Assembly: GCA_018292915.2 (NCBI GenBank)
Contig: JACVVK020000034.1
Span: forward strand, 968,501-1,032,500
Reading direction: 5' to 3'
From: Batillaria attramentaria
Taxonomy: Eukaryota > Mollusca > Gastropoda > Batillariidae
DNA: 64,000 nt
This document shows positions 1 through 10,455 of this stretch, piece after piece. The notes under the pieces are model-generated. The model was not told where the DNA came from. It ran no database searches and worked only from the letters and a program-made list of their open reading frames with translations. The stretch's first letter is position 1. Each line of letters opens with the position of its first letter. A program made the translations under genes and the position numbers.

Positions 1-87
1 ATAGTTTTTGCAACAGGGTATGTCGCAAACCATGTAAACTAGCTAGAGTAACATGGTGTTACCAGTTATGTGAACTACTGAACAAAC

Positions 88-276
88 CTCTTGAATCATG
101 ACCTCAACCATGGTTGACATGCCACCCAACCCCATGACGACCCTGGTCCAGTTTGTTTCACAGATTGAATTCTCCAAGTCCACAACGGGCACGTAAGCTG
201 GAAGTCCCATGTTCTGAATCATGTGTCCGTCACACAGTGTCCGGAGGGGGTCTCGTGATGACGCGAGTTCATAGAC
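88..276 (-). CDS. ABCA-like transporter, exon 15 (extracellular domain 1, last in window)
   Basis: Acceptor TTTTCACAG and donor GAG|GTTTGT (a weaker donor); phase 0 in and out; residues 739-801. It carries Thr-Leu-Cys-Asp-Gly and Ser-Ile-Cys-Glu-Thr with the sequon Asn-Trp-Thr, the same two-cysteine layout as exons 6 and 11. The gene continues to the left of the window. Confidence 0.86.
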
Positions 277-346
277 CTGTGAAAAAAGATTCTTGCTCTT
301 ATCTACTCTTTGATGGAACACAATGGGCTTGGTTCGCTGCTTTTAC

Positions 347-349
<3 letters not shown>

Positions 350-381
<32 letters not shown>

Positions 382-405
382 ATGTGTGTTTGTGTGTGTG
401 TGTGT
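350..405. repeat. (GT)n microsatellite, intron 14
   Basis: Imperfect GT run with CATG interruptions inside the intron between exons 14 and 15. Confidence 0.9.
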
Positions 406-682
406 GAAAAACTTGTCTCTGTGTGTCTGCCTGTTTGAGATTTGTGTGTGTGTTTGAGTTTGGGGGATGGGTGGGGGGAGGGGGCACCGACAAAATGAAA
501 GGGTTGGCTGGACTCTCATTGTCTGCGTATGGGACTAACCTTGTATCAAGGTAAAAACTTTCATACATGGTCAGTACAGATGTAATTTCACGTCACTGAT
601 ATACGAATGTAAGTACATGTATGCCACTGCAAAGCATTGGGTAAGCACCTGCTGACTAGTTAGAAAAGACACAAATGCATAC

Positions 683-795
683 CATGTCAATTTTGCCGTT
701 GTTCCCCATGTCCATGACAGCCTTGACAAGCTCAGGAGCGTAGGTCGTGGAGTAGGACACCAGCTGAAGCAGAGGAGAGTCCTTGGAAAAAAGTT
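683..795 (-). CDS. ABCA-like transporter, exon 14 (extracellular domain 1)
   Basis: Acceptor GTTTCAG and donor ATG|GTATGC; phase 1 in, phase 0 out; residues 701-738. It includes Pro-Glu-Leu-Val-Lys-Ala-Val-Met-Asp-Met-Gly, which resembles the Leu-Lys-Gln-Met-Leu-Asp stretch of exon 10. Confidence 0.86.
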
Positions 796-1393
796 CTGAA
801 ACAAGCACAGGGGGAAAAAAAATCAAATTTAATAAAACTTCTCAGTCAGACTACCAAAATGGCTGATACCAAAATACCAAAGGCCCAAACATGCTAAGAG
901 GACAACAGAGCAAATGATTTTTTTCTTAAGTTTATTATTTGTTAATGTGGCTAATGCTACCATATTCATGCTCACTGATCAATCTGAGCTGTTTTTATGG
1001 TCAGTATCTATCATCACACCACTTAAGACACGTGGACAGTGACAATGTCTATAATTCTGGCACTGAGCCAACAGATGAGTACTCGATGACAGCGACCAAG
1101 CTGAGCACTCCAGTAGTGTAACAGTCGTAGAACTTGAATGCTCGGCTGCTTGCACAAAGTGTAAACAACAATATATTGCATTAAGAGCTGTACTAATCAT
1201 CACGATAGAGTACTTCGACCCCTCCCCGCACTGCTACTGTCTGACCAGTGGTTTCACGTTTTCTATCACAGTTTGCGCTTGGCGTTGTATTATTTGAAAT
1301 TTAAACAGCGACCTGCTCTCTAGGGTGGCAAAGGATGTAAGCAGCTGCATGAGCCAGCCTCCTATCTCTCTATATGAATGTCTCTGGTCTCAC
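796..1393 (-). other. Intron 13, nothing recognised
   Basis: AT-rich, no repeat family, TIR or coding signal that I can recognise apart from splice sites at its ends. Confidence 0.6.
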
Positions 1394-1524
1394 CTCCCAT
1401 CATGCTCATTTCATCATACAGGCTGCGGACAATCACACTGGTCACATGAACACCAGGTCCCAGCATCTCATGTATCTGTGTGTTGTTCATCATCTCTTCC
1501 ATCGCTCTCATAAACCCAAGTGCA
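1394..1524 (-). CDS. ABCA-like transporter, exon 13 (extracellular domain 1)
   Basis: Acceptor TTGTTGCAG and donor GGAG|GTGAGA; phase 2 in, phase 1 out; residues 657-700. Met-rich helical segment (Met-Arg-Ala-Met-Glu-Glu-Met-Met) with one sequon (Asn-Asn-Thr). Counterpart of exons 4 and 9. Confidence 0.87.
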
Positions 1525-1651
1525 CTGCAACAAAATAAAGTGTGCACATGCAAACATTGTACATGTACATGCTAGACATATAACAAGTTTAGGTGTCTGA
1601 AAATGTTTTGGTGTTTTGGTGAATTTATGTCTCACACAGTAGTTTTGTTTT

Positions 1652-1655
<4 letters not shown>

Positions 1656-1709
<54 letters not shown>
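1656..1709. repeat. (TG)n microsatellite, intron 12
   Basis: Nearly pure TG run inside the intron between exons 12 and 13. Confidence 0.9.
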
Positions 1710-1793
1710 ACCGGCGAGCGCAGGGGTGTGTGTGTGTACGTCTGTGTGGTGAAGCGTGTGCACGCGCATGTGTGTGCAGCTGCGTTTCCTTAC

Positions 1794-2044
1794 CCAGCTC
1801 CTAAGTAGTTCTCGTTCAGCATATCTAGCACAGGCTCCCAGTCGTACTCATGCTTTTCCATCAGGTCTGTCAGCATGTCTTGAAGTGACAGCAGCTCTGC
1901 CAAAGTTGTACCTGTTGCATTCATCATGCGTTCAAAGTTCACAATGAGGTGCTCAACCTCCACAGCCAGCGCAGTGAAGTTAGCCGGGTTATAATACGGA
2001 GCGCCTGTAACAAGACCCATGATGGTCCATATCGTTTGGTTCAC
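1794..2044 (-). CDS. ABCA-like transporter, exon 12 (extracellular domain 1)
   Basis: Acceptor TTTTTTCCAG and donor GG|GTAAGG; phase 0 in, phase 2 out; residues 574-656. Three sequons (Asn-Gln-Thr, Asn-Phe-Thr, Asn-Ala-Thr) and long amphipathic helices ending Leu-Asp-Met-Leu-Asn-Glu-Asn-Tyr. It corresponds in phase to exon 7. Confidence 0.88.
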
Positions 2045-2983
2045 CTGGAAAAAAAATGCAGGAAGGCAAATGCAAAAAAATTGCCAATGCACGCAGTAAC
2101 TTTGGTATCATCAGCACATCAACAGGTACAAGTCTGTGTGGCAAAATTACTAACACAAACAATTACTAATCTCAAATTCTTATGTCTTACTTTGCTAAGG
2201 CTATTTACACTGGAAATCAAAATTTGAAGGCCTGATCACCTGACAACGTCCGGCTATTCATCTCTTTGCATGCAGATCTCCGTCATGAAGAGCCACCCCC
2301 AAAACTGTCATCACGACAGAGTTTTCCATCATGCAATTAATTAAATTCTTAATGATACGTACCCCCCCCCCCCCCCCAAAAAAAAAAGCCTCCAAATTAA
2401 AAGCTTGGAATGTTGGAAACAGTAAGCTGGTTAAATTCATTTTTCTTTACGAAAAGGGTAGGTTTTGCAAGGTCATCTTTTACAGCAAATGTCACGTGTT
2501 CCAGAATTTTTTCATAATTATGACACTGTCACACCCTTGCAGCTGAATATCATAGTGTTGGCAGGCAAAGGGTTAACTCCCACCAGGCCCCTCACTCAGT
2601 GAGTCGTCACTCTGCCTCTCTGGTTTTCTTTCTTTCATTTTTCAAATTATTTCCCCCACTGATAGACGTACATGTGTTGGACTGTCTCAGTGAACAGAGC
2701 CGACTGGAAGCCTTTGCAGTTTTATTCCTAAAACTAAATAAATGACTGATTTTCTAGTAACAGCCGAGACTCTGATCATCTATGTCTGGTTTTCGCCACA
2801 TGCTGTGATCGTGTACATTTTTATCTGAAAGACTGACCGGCGTCTCACTATGAGGTGCCTGCACGGGGCCAGCGAATAAGCTAAGATCAAAGCTCACTCT
2901 GAAACGCATCCGGCTAAACAAAGATGGCAGAGCACTGACTGGCGCAGATCTAGACTTTGGAAGCGTATACCCGGCGTCCGAGT

Positions 2984-3251
2984 CCGGTGTAGGATCCGGT
3001 CCGGTCCCCCCTCTGAAGCAGTCCCCCGGGGGACCAATTCGTGGCAAAAACTGCTCTATAATGGTCCCCCCTTAGACATCCAGCCTCGTTTTCGACTGGT
3101 CCCCCTGGGCGATTTTGGTCCCCCCTCGCATCCAAAATAGGCCCCCTCTCGAACTGGTCCCCCTCTTTTCTAACCAATGTAGAGCTATGTCAGTATTTAT
3201 TTTTAACTTTATTGTTATAGTGTGTGTCAACTCAGTAGAAAACGTGACTCT

Positions 3252-3296
<45 letters not shown>

Positions 3297-3412
3297 CCCC
3301 ACACTTTCTCTCCTCCCCCCATCTCTCAAACACACACACACACACACACATTATGCACGCACGCAGGCACGCGTGCACACTCACTCACGCACGCACGCAC
3401 GCAAACACACAC

Positions 3413-3464
<52 letters not shown>

Positions 3465-4724
3465 CTTTCGTTATATGTATAATTATTTTCATTTTTGTAC
3501 AGAGATGTTATTCAAGATGATCTTGAACTGGGTCAAGGTTACAGTGTCAAATCTAAACTTTTAAAAGTGATTTAACTTCGTAGATTTGCCGTTCTATGTA
3601 GCCTATACTTTTGTTTTTTTATTTTCTCTTTTTTTTTGTGGGATGAGAAAACGGTCGCCACTAAAAAACAAAAGTATAGGCTACATAGAACGGCAAATCT
3701 ACGAAGTTAAATCACTTTTAAAAGTTTAGATTTGTTTTCTCTTTTCTTTTCTTTTTTTTTTTGTGTGGGATGAGAAAACGGTCGCCACGCTTCTTGACAC
3801 GTCACGTGACTCGTGTCAAACATGCCTATAATTATAAGTACACGACAATTCATTCCGTACTTGGGCCACCGAGGTTGAGATATTTGCTGCAGCCACCCTC
3901 TTGGACACGCCCGTGTATGTGTTCACAAGAGAGGCTCCAGGCCGACAACCTAGGTGGCTGAAATACGGGCCAGTTTGGCAATCGGCCCCATTGAAAACAG
4001 ACAGAGTAATTTATATAATGAATCTTGGACATCACTTTGCTCCTGTTTTTTGTGTCACTCCTTAGACCAGCCTGAGAACTGTTAGTCTTCTGCTGTTTTT
4101 GTTGTTTCAAGGGTCATGATTTGAGACACTGGTACTCAGTCTTGACTGTCTACTTGAAGTACGCTGAAAGCCAAAGGTGGCAACTAGTTTCATGTCATGG
4201 ACACTTACTTAATTTTGAAGAAATATTTTTTTCTATGGCGTTGTATAGAAAATATTAGATACTTGGTCTTTGATGTTATTCTCTAAATGCTATTTCCAGT
4301 TAAAAAAAATTGACAGGAAATGTGGACAGCAAAAAAGAACCAATGCAAAAAAAACAACTGAAAGAAACAAGAACACAACCAAACAAATATATCTCACACA
4401 CACAAAAATAACAACAAGCACATAAATCGGAAAAAAAAAGAAAAAAAATGTTCCTATGGCCCTGTGCTTTTGGGGACAATAAAGTTTTGTAACAATAAAG
4501 TTAAAAATAAATACTGACATAGCTCTACATTGGTTAGAAAAGAGGGGGACCAGTTCGAGAGGGGGCCTATTTTGGATGCGAGGGGGGACCAAAATCGCCC
4601 AGGGGGACCAGTCGAAAACGAGGCTGGATGTCTAAGGGGGGGACCATTATAGAGCAGTTTTTGCCACGAATTGGTCCCCCGGGGGACTACTTCAGAGGGG
4701 GGACCGGACCGGATGCTACACCGG
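2984..4724. mobile_element. Fold-back element with ~234-bp inverted arms, intron 11
   Basis: Positions 2984-3217 and 4490-4724 are near-identical inverted copies of each other, each studded with the motif GGTCCCCC (or GGGGGACC). They enclose a 1.27-kb spacer with (TC)n at 3258-3294, (CA)n at 3331-3353 and 3409-3462, a 70-bp hairpin and no ORF of note. Long arms and a non-coding middle fit a fold-back or long-TIR non-autonomous DNA element. No target duplication could be identified, so the family is unassigned. Confidence 0.75.
3549..3733. repeat. 70-bp perfect inverted repeat (hairpin) inside the fold-back element
   Basis: The 70-nt arms 3549-3618 and 3664-3733 are exact reverse complements around a 45-nt loop. 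The loop carries GGATGAGAAAACGGTCGCCA, and the same stretch occurs again just right of the hairpin at about 3767-3786. Confidence 0.9.
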
Positions 4725-5230
4725 GTTAGTTCATGAATCGCCGCATTCACGACTTAGCCGGCTCACTTCTAGACTGAACGCCGACTGAACCTGCCCGTAG
4801 CCGGCCAACATTTTCGAAGAATTGAAACGTGCGATCTTCGAGACCCTGCACTTAATTGGTCTGCCACTGATCAGCCGACGGACGATAATAACTGGCACGG
4901 GAGGCTAATCACATGCCGCGCGCGATTCGCTCAGTTTGGCGCGCTTTTGCCCCGGGACGGCCTAAGCATACCACAGAGAGCAACCGCCGCTCCGATGTTG
5001 GCTGGACGACTAGCCCACTGGTTAACTTAACACCCTGTACATTCCTTTACAGTGGGGAAGGACGGTGGGCTGACTTGTCGTGATGCGGCCAGTCAGTTCA
5101 GTGAACGGTTTACCGTCTTTTCTTGTACTAATGTAGTCAGTACCGTGACCGTGACTGCCGCGACCAACTCTGTGACTAGTTGGACTGCTGATCATAATGG
5201 TACCTGCACTGATACCTTTCTTAACTGGCT
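4725..5230. other. Intron 11 stretch, no assignable feature
   Basis: A 63-codon open frame on the plus strand ends near 5243, but it has no family resemblance or splice support. GC is higher than in the surrounding intron. Nothing can be assigned. Confidence 0.4.
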
Positions 5231-5357
5231 TCAGTCTGTGTAACGCTGACACACCATCACACACACACACACACACACACAGAGTGACAGACCGAGACCG
5301 GCGCTCACACATCGGCTGCACATCATATGCTACAGTAACTGCCAGTGCTAGACTCAC

Positions 5358-5534
5358 GGCTTCCGAGACGCCGCTAATGCCGAGATCATCAAACACAGAG
5401 TTGAAAGCCGTCATGGATGCGTAACACAACGTAGCATTCAGGTCTGCAGCTGTCGTCTGCCCGATGTCGCTTGCAATGGCCGCAATGATGTCAGAACACA
5501 GTTGCGAGAACACCGGTTCTTCAGTGAGCAGAAC
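5358..5534 (-). CDS. ABCA-like transporter, exon 11 (extracellular domain 1)
   Basis: Acceptor ACTTCCAG and donor GCC|GTGAGT; phase 0 in and out; residues 515-573. It has two cysteines (Gln-Leu-Cys-Ser-Asp, Thr-Leu-Cys-Tyr) and the sequon Asn-Ala-Thr. The reading frame stays open past the donor, but the sequence there turns into a (CA)n repeat, so the GTGAGT donor was chosen. A further phase 0-0 exon between this and exon 12 cannot be excluded. Confidence 0.83.
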
Positions 5535-5849
5535 CTGGAAGTATAAAACCGGCAAAGTGACAAAGGACGTTTGGTTAATTGAGAGCTTTACTTTAATTTT
5601 CGACCGCCACCGTCCCTGCGAGAACAAACAGTCGGGACAACGGCGAAGGGTAAGAAAAGAAAAGAGAACTCGTAACGTCTGTGCCGCCTCCCCACCACCA
5701 CCCCTTCCTCCCCCATCCGCCAACCATCCAAAAATCGAAATCGCGACCCTAGCGCTGGCATCCCCGCGGTATTAATGGAAGACATGACGCAAAAAACAAC
5801 AACAACAACAACAAAAACCAACAAAAACTTGTCAGTTTAGCAGTGTAGC

Positions 5850-6012
5850 TGCATCATCAATCAATCAATCAATACTTTATTAATCCCTTCCGGGAAATTA
5901 CATGTCTGCAAGGGACATACAAACAGGACAAAAAAGAGTTCTTAAAAGAGACATATAAAACAATTTGTCACCATAATAATAATCATCATCATCATCATCG
6001 TCGTCATCGTCA
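5850..6012. repeat. (ATCA)n, LINE/SINE 3'-tail-like stretch and (TCA)n, intron 10
   Basis: Tetranucleotide run at about 5856-5873, then TACTTTATTAATCCC, a motif typical of retroposon 3' ends read from the tail, and a (TCA/TCG)n run at about 5980-6012. Confidence 0.55.
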
Positions 6013-6033
6013 GCATGACTGAAGGATACTTAC

Positions 6034-6164
6034 AGCCAGTGTATCTGGTTGTGTAAAAGCGTTGAGCACAGCCAGCGTCACGTTGGGACCCTTGCTCATC
6101 AGCGTGTCCAGCATTTGTTTCAGCTCGCCGTTAGCGTCAAGACCCACCAAACTGTCCTGGGAGT
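6034..6164 (-). CDS. ABCA-like transporter, exon 10 (extracellular domain 1)
   Basis: Acceptor TCTTTCAG and donor GCT|GTAAGT; phase 1 in, phase 0 out; residues 471-514. It contains Leu-Lys-Gln-Met-Leu-Asp-Thr-Leu-Met-Ser-Lys-Gly and the sequon Asn-Val-Thr. It is the counterpart of exons 5 and 14. Confidence 0.86.
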
Positions 6165-6305
6165 CTGAAAGAAGCGATCACAACAATGGAACTCCGTGTT
6201 ACTCAACAGTCCTGTGGGAGAGGGGTGTTTGAGGTTTGTTAACGTCTTTCGTTCACCACCGAGCAGATTTCAAAATTCAAGACTGGGGAGAGAAATTTTG
6301 ACAGA

Positions 6306-6476
6306 GTGGGTGGGTGGGTGTTTGGGGGTTTAACGTCCTTTTCCACCACACACCCTATATCAAAGACGGGGAAACGATGAAAAAGCCAGCACTAATATTT
6401 GGCCCCAGCCGGATTCGAACTCACGACCCGAGCATTACAAGTCCAACGCTCTACCATTCGACCACCCCGGTTCCCC
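6306..6476 (-). mobile_element. tRNA-derived SINE, family 1 (copy 1)
   Basis: Read on the minus strand it begins GGGAACCGGGGTGGTCGAAT (A-box region GGTCGAATGGTAGAGCGT), has a B-box GTTCGAATCC, a body with GGCCAAATATTAGTGCTGGC, and ends in (CCCA)n. About 16 copies of this family lie in the window. Confidence 0.85.
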
Positions 6477-6604
6477 AATGACCGTGGGACTTCGTGTTAC
6501 TCAACAGTCCTGTGGGAGAGGGGTGTTTGAGGTTTTTTTAACGTCTTTCGTTCACCACCGAGCAGATTTCAAAATTCAAGACTGGGGAGAGAAATTTTGA
6601 CAGA

Positions 6605-6777
6605 GTGGGTGGGTGGGTGTTTGGGGGTTTAACGTCATTTTCCACCACATAGGGTGATATCAAAGACGGGGCAACGATGTAAAAGCCAGCACAAATATTT
6701 GGCCCCAGCCGGGATACGAACTCACGACCCGAGCATCAGATGTCCAATGCTCTACCATTCGGCCACCCCGGCTCCCC
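6605..6777 (-). mobile_element. tRNA-derived SINE, family 1 (copy 2, from the tandem duplication)
   Basis: Same structure as the copy at 6306-6476 and carried in the second unit of the 297-bp duplication; a few substitutions separate them, including in the B-box. Confidence 0.85.
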
Positions 6778-6892
6778 AGAAATTTTGACAGCAGTACTCA
6801 GGACTTCATTTAGGGCGCTTCATCTTTTGGTCTCGTAACACGGAAACGCGTTATGTAACACGAACTACTTTTTAAATCGACGGTCGGCTCAC

Positions 6893-7026
6893 CTAGAAGT
6901 TGTTTCATGATTGAGTTGACGTAGTGCAGAATGTCAGTATTTATGGCAACGTAGCGAGAGGCGTCGCTCCATATTGGGGTCTCTTGGAGGATGACTTGCA
7001 CCTGCTGCATGACAGCCTCCAGCGTT
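6893..7026 (-). CDS. ABCA-like transporter, exon 9 (extracellular domain 1)
   Basis: Acceptor TTTCTTCAG and donor CTAG|GTGAGC; phase 2 in, phase 1 out; residues 426-470. It reads Thr-Leu-Glu-Ala-Val-Met-Gln-Gln-Val-Gln and ends Met-Lys-Gln-Leu-Leu-Gly. It has the same phases and nearly the same length as exons 4 and 13. Confidence 0.87.
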
Positions 7027-7040
7027 CTGAAGAAATGAAA

Positions 7041-7515
7041 TTATCTTAATAATAATAATGATATATTACACTTGTTGAGCGCTGAGTTCTGCTTAGAAAA
7101 GCACTCAATGCGCTTTTTGCTCACGCATACACACAACATTCACACACATCAATACAGGCGGTGGAGTTTAAACTTACAGATTAAAGGCTAGTTTTAAAAG
7201 ATGTGTTTTGAGTTGTACTTTATACTGTAGGAGGGAAGGGCTGTTTCTCAGACAAGATGGCAAGGAGTTCCAAGCGCGGGAGGGGGTGGGGGGTCACAAT
7301 AACTGAAAGAACGTTGGCCAAATGTTTTGAGGCTGACGCGGGGGACCTTAAGCAGCTTTTCTGAGGATGAGCGAAGAGTGCGGGATGTTTCATAGTACGT
7401 GCTGAGCTTACCAAAAAGGTACTGGGGAAGTGATTGGTCAAAATGACGGAAGGCTAATGTAGCAATCTTGTACTGAATACGGTACTGAACCGGCAGCCAA
7501 TGAAGCTCCTTCACC
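7041..7515 (-). repeat. Unclassified interspersed repeat, also found around 39.3-43 kb
   Basis: It starts with (AAT)n next to GAGCGCTGAG and contains GGCAAGGAGTTCCA and CTTGTACTGAATACGGTACT. Matching pieces occur at 39318-39748 and 42820-42900, there split by a TIR element. The layout suggests the 3' region of a LINE-like element. Confidence 0.6.
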
Positions 7516-7552
7516 AAACCTGCCATCTTGCTGCTGAATCGACGAGGCGTGT

Positions 7553-7553
7553 G

Positions 7554-7589
<36 letters not shown>

Positions 7590-7600
7590 TGTGTGTGTGT
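7553..7600. repeat. (GTGC)n/(GT)n microsatellite, intron 8
   Basis: GTGCGTGC repeats grading into GTGTGT. Confidence 0.9.
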
Positions 7601-7723
7601 AGCCACCTACAGTCACTTGTCATATGTAATCTACCATTTGTATGCAATGGTATACTAATAAGAACTGGCTGTTCTGATAGGCTAGTACTATCGCAGTGCC
7701 TTCAAAACGTTTCCCAGACTTAC

Positions 7724-8026
7724 GTGCTGCTGGTGTTATAGATCAAAGACGACATGAGTTTGAAGATTTCCGGCAAGTCCATGGTAGAAAAGGTGTCCAG
7801 CATCTGAAGGACCTCTGGGGAGAGGTCCTTCAAAACCTTCTGAAGGTCATGCAGGAAGGCGGCGGTGACATTCATGACCTCGCTGTACGAAACGTTTTGA
7901 TTGTCCATCAAAAGGTCAGAGATGTGCGGAGCCAATGACAAGCCGTCCTTGACGGTCTCCCAGATGGTGTCGTTAGGGAAGAACTGGGTCATCAGCGGAT
8001 CAAGGGCATTCACCAAACCTGCCAGA
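7724..8026 (-). CDS. ABCA-like transporter, exon 8 (extracellular domain 1)
   Basis: Acceptor TTTCGAACAG and donor AC|GTAAGT; phase 2 in and out; the longest exon here, residues 325-425. All-helical, with four N-glycosylation sequons (Asn-Asp-Thr, Asn-Val-Ser, Asn-Val-Thr, Asn-Thr-Ser). It is the one exon that does not fit the repeated 2-1/1-0/0-0/0-2 phase pattern and sits between two blocks. Confidence 0.88.
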
Positions 8027-8069
8027 CTGTTCGAAATAAAAGCAGAGAAAAATGTGAATGTTTTCGCGG

Positions 8070-8234
8070 GGTGGGTGGGTGAGTGTTTGGGGAATTAACG
8101 TCCTTTTCCACCACGTACGGGTGATATCAAAGAAGGGGCAACGATGAAAAAGCCAGCACAAATATTAATTTTGGCCCCAGCCGGGATACGAACTCACGAC
8201 CCGAACATTACAAGTCCAACGCTCCGGCTCCCCT
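8070..8234 (-). mobile_element. tRNA-derived SINE, family 1 (copy 3, internal deletion)
   Basis: Recognisable from (GGGT)n through the body to CCGGCTCCCC. The stretch between the anticodon-like region and the head is missing about 20 nt. Confidence 0.8.
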
Positions 8235-8653
8235 GAATGTTTTCGCAGAGCTTCAAAAAACATACAAATGTGTTACTGCATTGACACAAAAATATTTCGC
8301 GTAAAAACTGGGACAAGAACATTTGGAAAATGTGAATTCATAAATCGAAGTAGGTGGTATAGGACAAAACATGCCCTGGCACTTTAGGACGATGACATCA
8401 AAATCGAACGAACGGAAGTGATACCTGTATCACTTCCAAATAACAAACAAGAAGACAATCACACGTGTGATGGACGCTTCCCGAAGCATAAAACGTCGAG
8501 TCAGTTTGCAGTCCACTCTAAGCGAACCTATCTTCAGCGTCTTCCCTTCTTCGTGAATGTAGTTATCTCTCTTTGCGAGGCGAACGAACGGACAAAGCGT
8601 CCCCTACTGACGTGCTATCCCTCCAGAAAACGTCAGAAGAACCTCCTACTTAC

Positions 8654-8871
8654 GGTTCTACCAAGGACTGCGTTTTCATAAACGTGTCGACCCAGTCAGG
8701 GATGTGTCGGAGGATGTCGGGCAGGCTAGTGATGTCGGCCAGGTCCTTGATCATGTCCTTGACGTTGTCGATGGAGAAGATCAGGTCCAGCATGTCGGCG
8801 ATGTCGCCCAGCCACTGCGTCCACGTTTCAGGGATATTCAGACGATCCTTCAGCGACTCAAAGAGCCCCAG
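8654..8871 (-). CDS. ABCA-like transporter, exon 7 (extracellular domain 1)
   Basis: Acceptor CCTCGCACAG and donor CC|GTAAGT; phase 0 in, phase 2 out; residues 253-324. It is a run of amphipathic helices (Trp-Thr-Gln-Trp-Leu-Gly-Asp-Ile, Ala-Asp-Met-Leu-Asp-Leu, Lys-Asp-Met-Ile-Lys-Asp-Leu). No sequon and no cysteine. It corresponds in phase to exon 12. Confidence 0.87.
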
Positions 8872-9311
8872 CTGTGCGAGGACAGAGAAAAGAGTGTGTA
8901 CAGCCAGGAGGAGGACCGCACACTCTTGGAGAGCCAGGTCAAGTTCAGCAAATTACAGGCAAATCGCGTACCCACCATGCAGAGTTTCGTTTGTAGCTGG
9001 TAAAGAACTGTGCACATAACTGAATCATCCAAGAAGTGCGGACGTCCACACGGACGATGCAAAGAACACACAAGTTTTGTCCACAAAACAGCCCCCCCCC
9101 CCCCCATCCCAAAGCCCCCCAATGACTCCCTATCGTAAGGCCTGAAAGAGGCACCACTGTGTAGGTTGACTTCAAGCCCCTTATTTCCTTCTAGGGCTCC
9201 CTCAAGGTCTTTCGCACTGGCTCGTAAAGCGTGCAACATACGGACACCTTGTAAGTGTTACGATAACCTAATTTTGACAAGAATATGAGGTTCATGCACA
9301 ACGTCACATAC

Positions 9312-9509
9312 CAGGCGTATGATCTCCGCGACATTCAACTGTTGTTGCAGGACGCTGGTGATCTCGGGGATTCTCGTCTCGTTGATGTCACAGAGGGCGC
9401 GCGATACGCTGGTGACGTCAGTGCCGTCCGGGAAGTACAGATAGCGCGTCAGTTGCTCAGGGTCACAGGCAACAGCTTTCAGGTCAGGGTAACCGGTCAG
9501 CTCCAGAAT
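9312..9509 (-). CDS. ABCA-like transporter, exon 6 (extracellular domain 1)
   Basis: Acceptor GATGACAG and donor CTG|GTATGT; phase 0 in and out; 66 residues (187-252). It shows a Cys-Asp-Pro-Glu-Gln-Leu-Thr turn, then Ala-Leu-Cys-Asp with the sequon Asn-Glu-Thr, and ends in an amphipathic Gln/Leu helix. The two-cysteine arrangement recurs in exons 11 and 15, which have the same phases. Confidence 0.88.
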
Positions 9510-9670
9510 CTGTCATCAAAACAAATGTGCAGTAACTGTTTAGTTTGGGGGTTCCCCCGTTTGTGCTTATTGTGTAATTTATTGTTAGTGTTGTTGTAGT
9601 CTGTCATGTTCAATAACCGTTTTCGCCTTCGAGATTATAGCTGCAAGACTGGACTGCGACGTTCGACCCG

Positions 9671-9846
9671 GGGAGCCGGGGTGGTCGAATGGTAGAGCGT
9701 TGGACTTCTAATGCTCGGGTCGTGAGTTCGATCCCGGCTGGGGCCAAATATTTGTGCTGGCTTTTTCATCGTTGCCCCGTCTTTGATATCACCCTATGTG
9801 GTGGAAAAGGACGTTAAACCCCCAAACACCCACCCACCCCCACCCG
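9671..9846 (+). mobile_element. tRNA-derived SINE, family 1 (copy 4, full length)
   Basis: Complete copy: head GGGAGCCGGGGTGGTCGAAT, B-box GTTCGATCCC at about 9727-9736, body, then CACCCACCCACCC tail. It sits in intron 5. Confidence 0.88.
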
Positions 9847-10053
9847 CGACGTTTGACCGGCGTCTACGTCAGGCTCATGACACGGGAGACGTTTTTGTTC
9901 GAGCAAACATGGAAAACAACACACGCATAGTTATATACAACACAGCTGAAGAACACTACATCATGTCACTGAGAAACCAGATCCGCCTGACACAGCTTCA
10001 GCTTCAATCAGGCATTCACTTCACTCTTCCAAATCCGCGTTTGGGAACTGCTG

Positions 10054-10327
10054 GGCCCATATGTAAAAGTCGAGGTTAGGGATTTTAGCCCAGGGTTAGA
10101 GTCTAACCTCGAACTAAACAAGCTCTAGGGTTAAATTTTCTGTTGTTTTGTTGTTTAACCAGGAAGTGGGTCCACCATGGTGCCTAAGACGTTAGAAAAG
10201 GATTTTTTTTCCTATCTTTCTTCACTTCCTTTTTTATATTTAATTTTGTTTTGGGGTTTCTTTTGTCCTAGTCTGGATTAGGCCCATAGCCGTAGGTTAA
10301 ATTAACCTCGAGTTTTACATACGGACC
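10054..10327 (+). mobile_element. PIF/Harbinger-like MITE (copy 1)
   Basis: Terminal inverted repeats GGCCCATATGTAAAA and, reversed, GGTCCGTATGTAAAA; flanked by the 3-bp direct repeat CTG (10051-10053 and 10328-10330). 274 bp, no ORF. TSDs of CWG type with GG-starting TIRs are known for PIF/Harbinger elements; the family assignment is inferred from that alone. Confidence 0.75.
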
Positions 10328-10350
10328 CTGGAAAACAACGAAATTTTTTG

Positions 10351-10384
10351 TTTGTTTGTTTGTTTGTTTTTGTTTGTTTGTTTC
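10351..10384. repeat. (TTTG)n run
   Basis: Simple repeat at the edge of intron 5, between the MITE and exon 5. Confidence 0.85.
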
Positions 10385-10455
10385 ATGTTTCATTGGTTTC
10401 TTTGTTTTTCTTGTGGAGGGGGTGGGGGTGTGTCTCAGAAATTCTGTTTGCTTAC

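Larger units (their letters stand above)
6192..6790. repeat. Tandem duplication of a ~297-bp segment, intron 9
   Basis: TACTCAACAGTCCTGTGGGA begins both units (about 6200 and 6497). Each unit holds one minus-strand copy of SINE family 1, so an already inserted SINE was duplicated with its flanks. Confidence 0.85.

Noticed and set aside
5052..5243. Plus-strand Thr-rich frame of 63 codons as an exon of another gene
   Set aside because: No splice signals or similarity, and it overlaps the intron of the minus-strand gene.
5022..5723. A 233-codon minus-strand frame
   Set aside because: Only the part 5358-5534 is exon 11; the remainder reads through splice sites, a CA repeat and intron.
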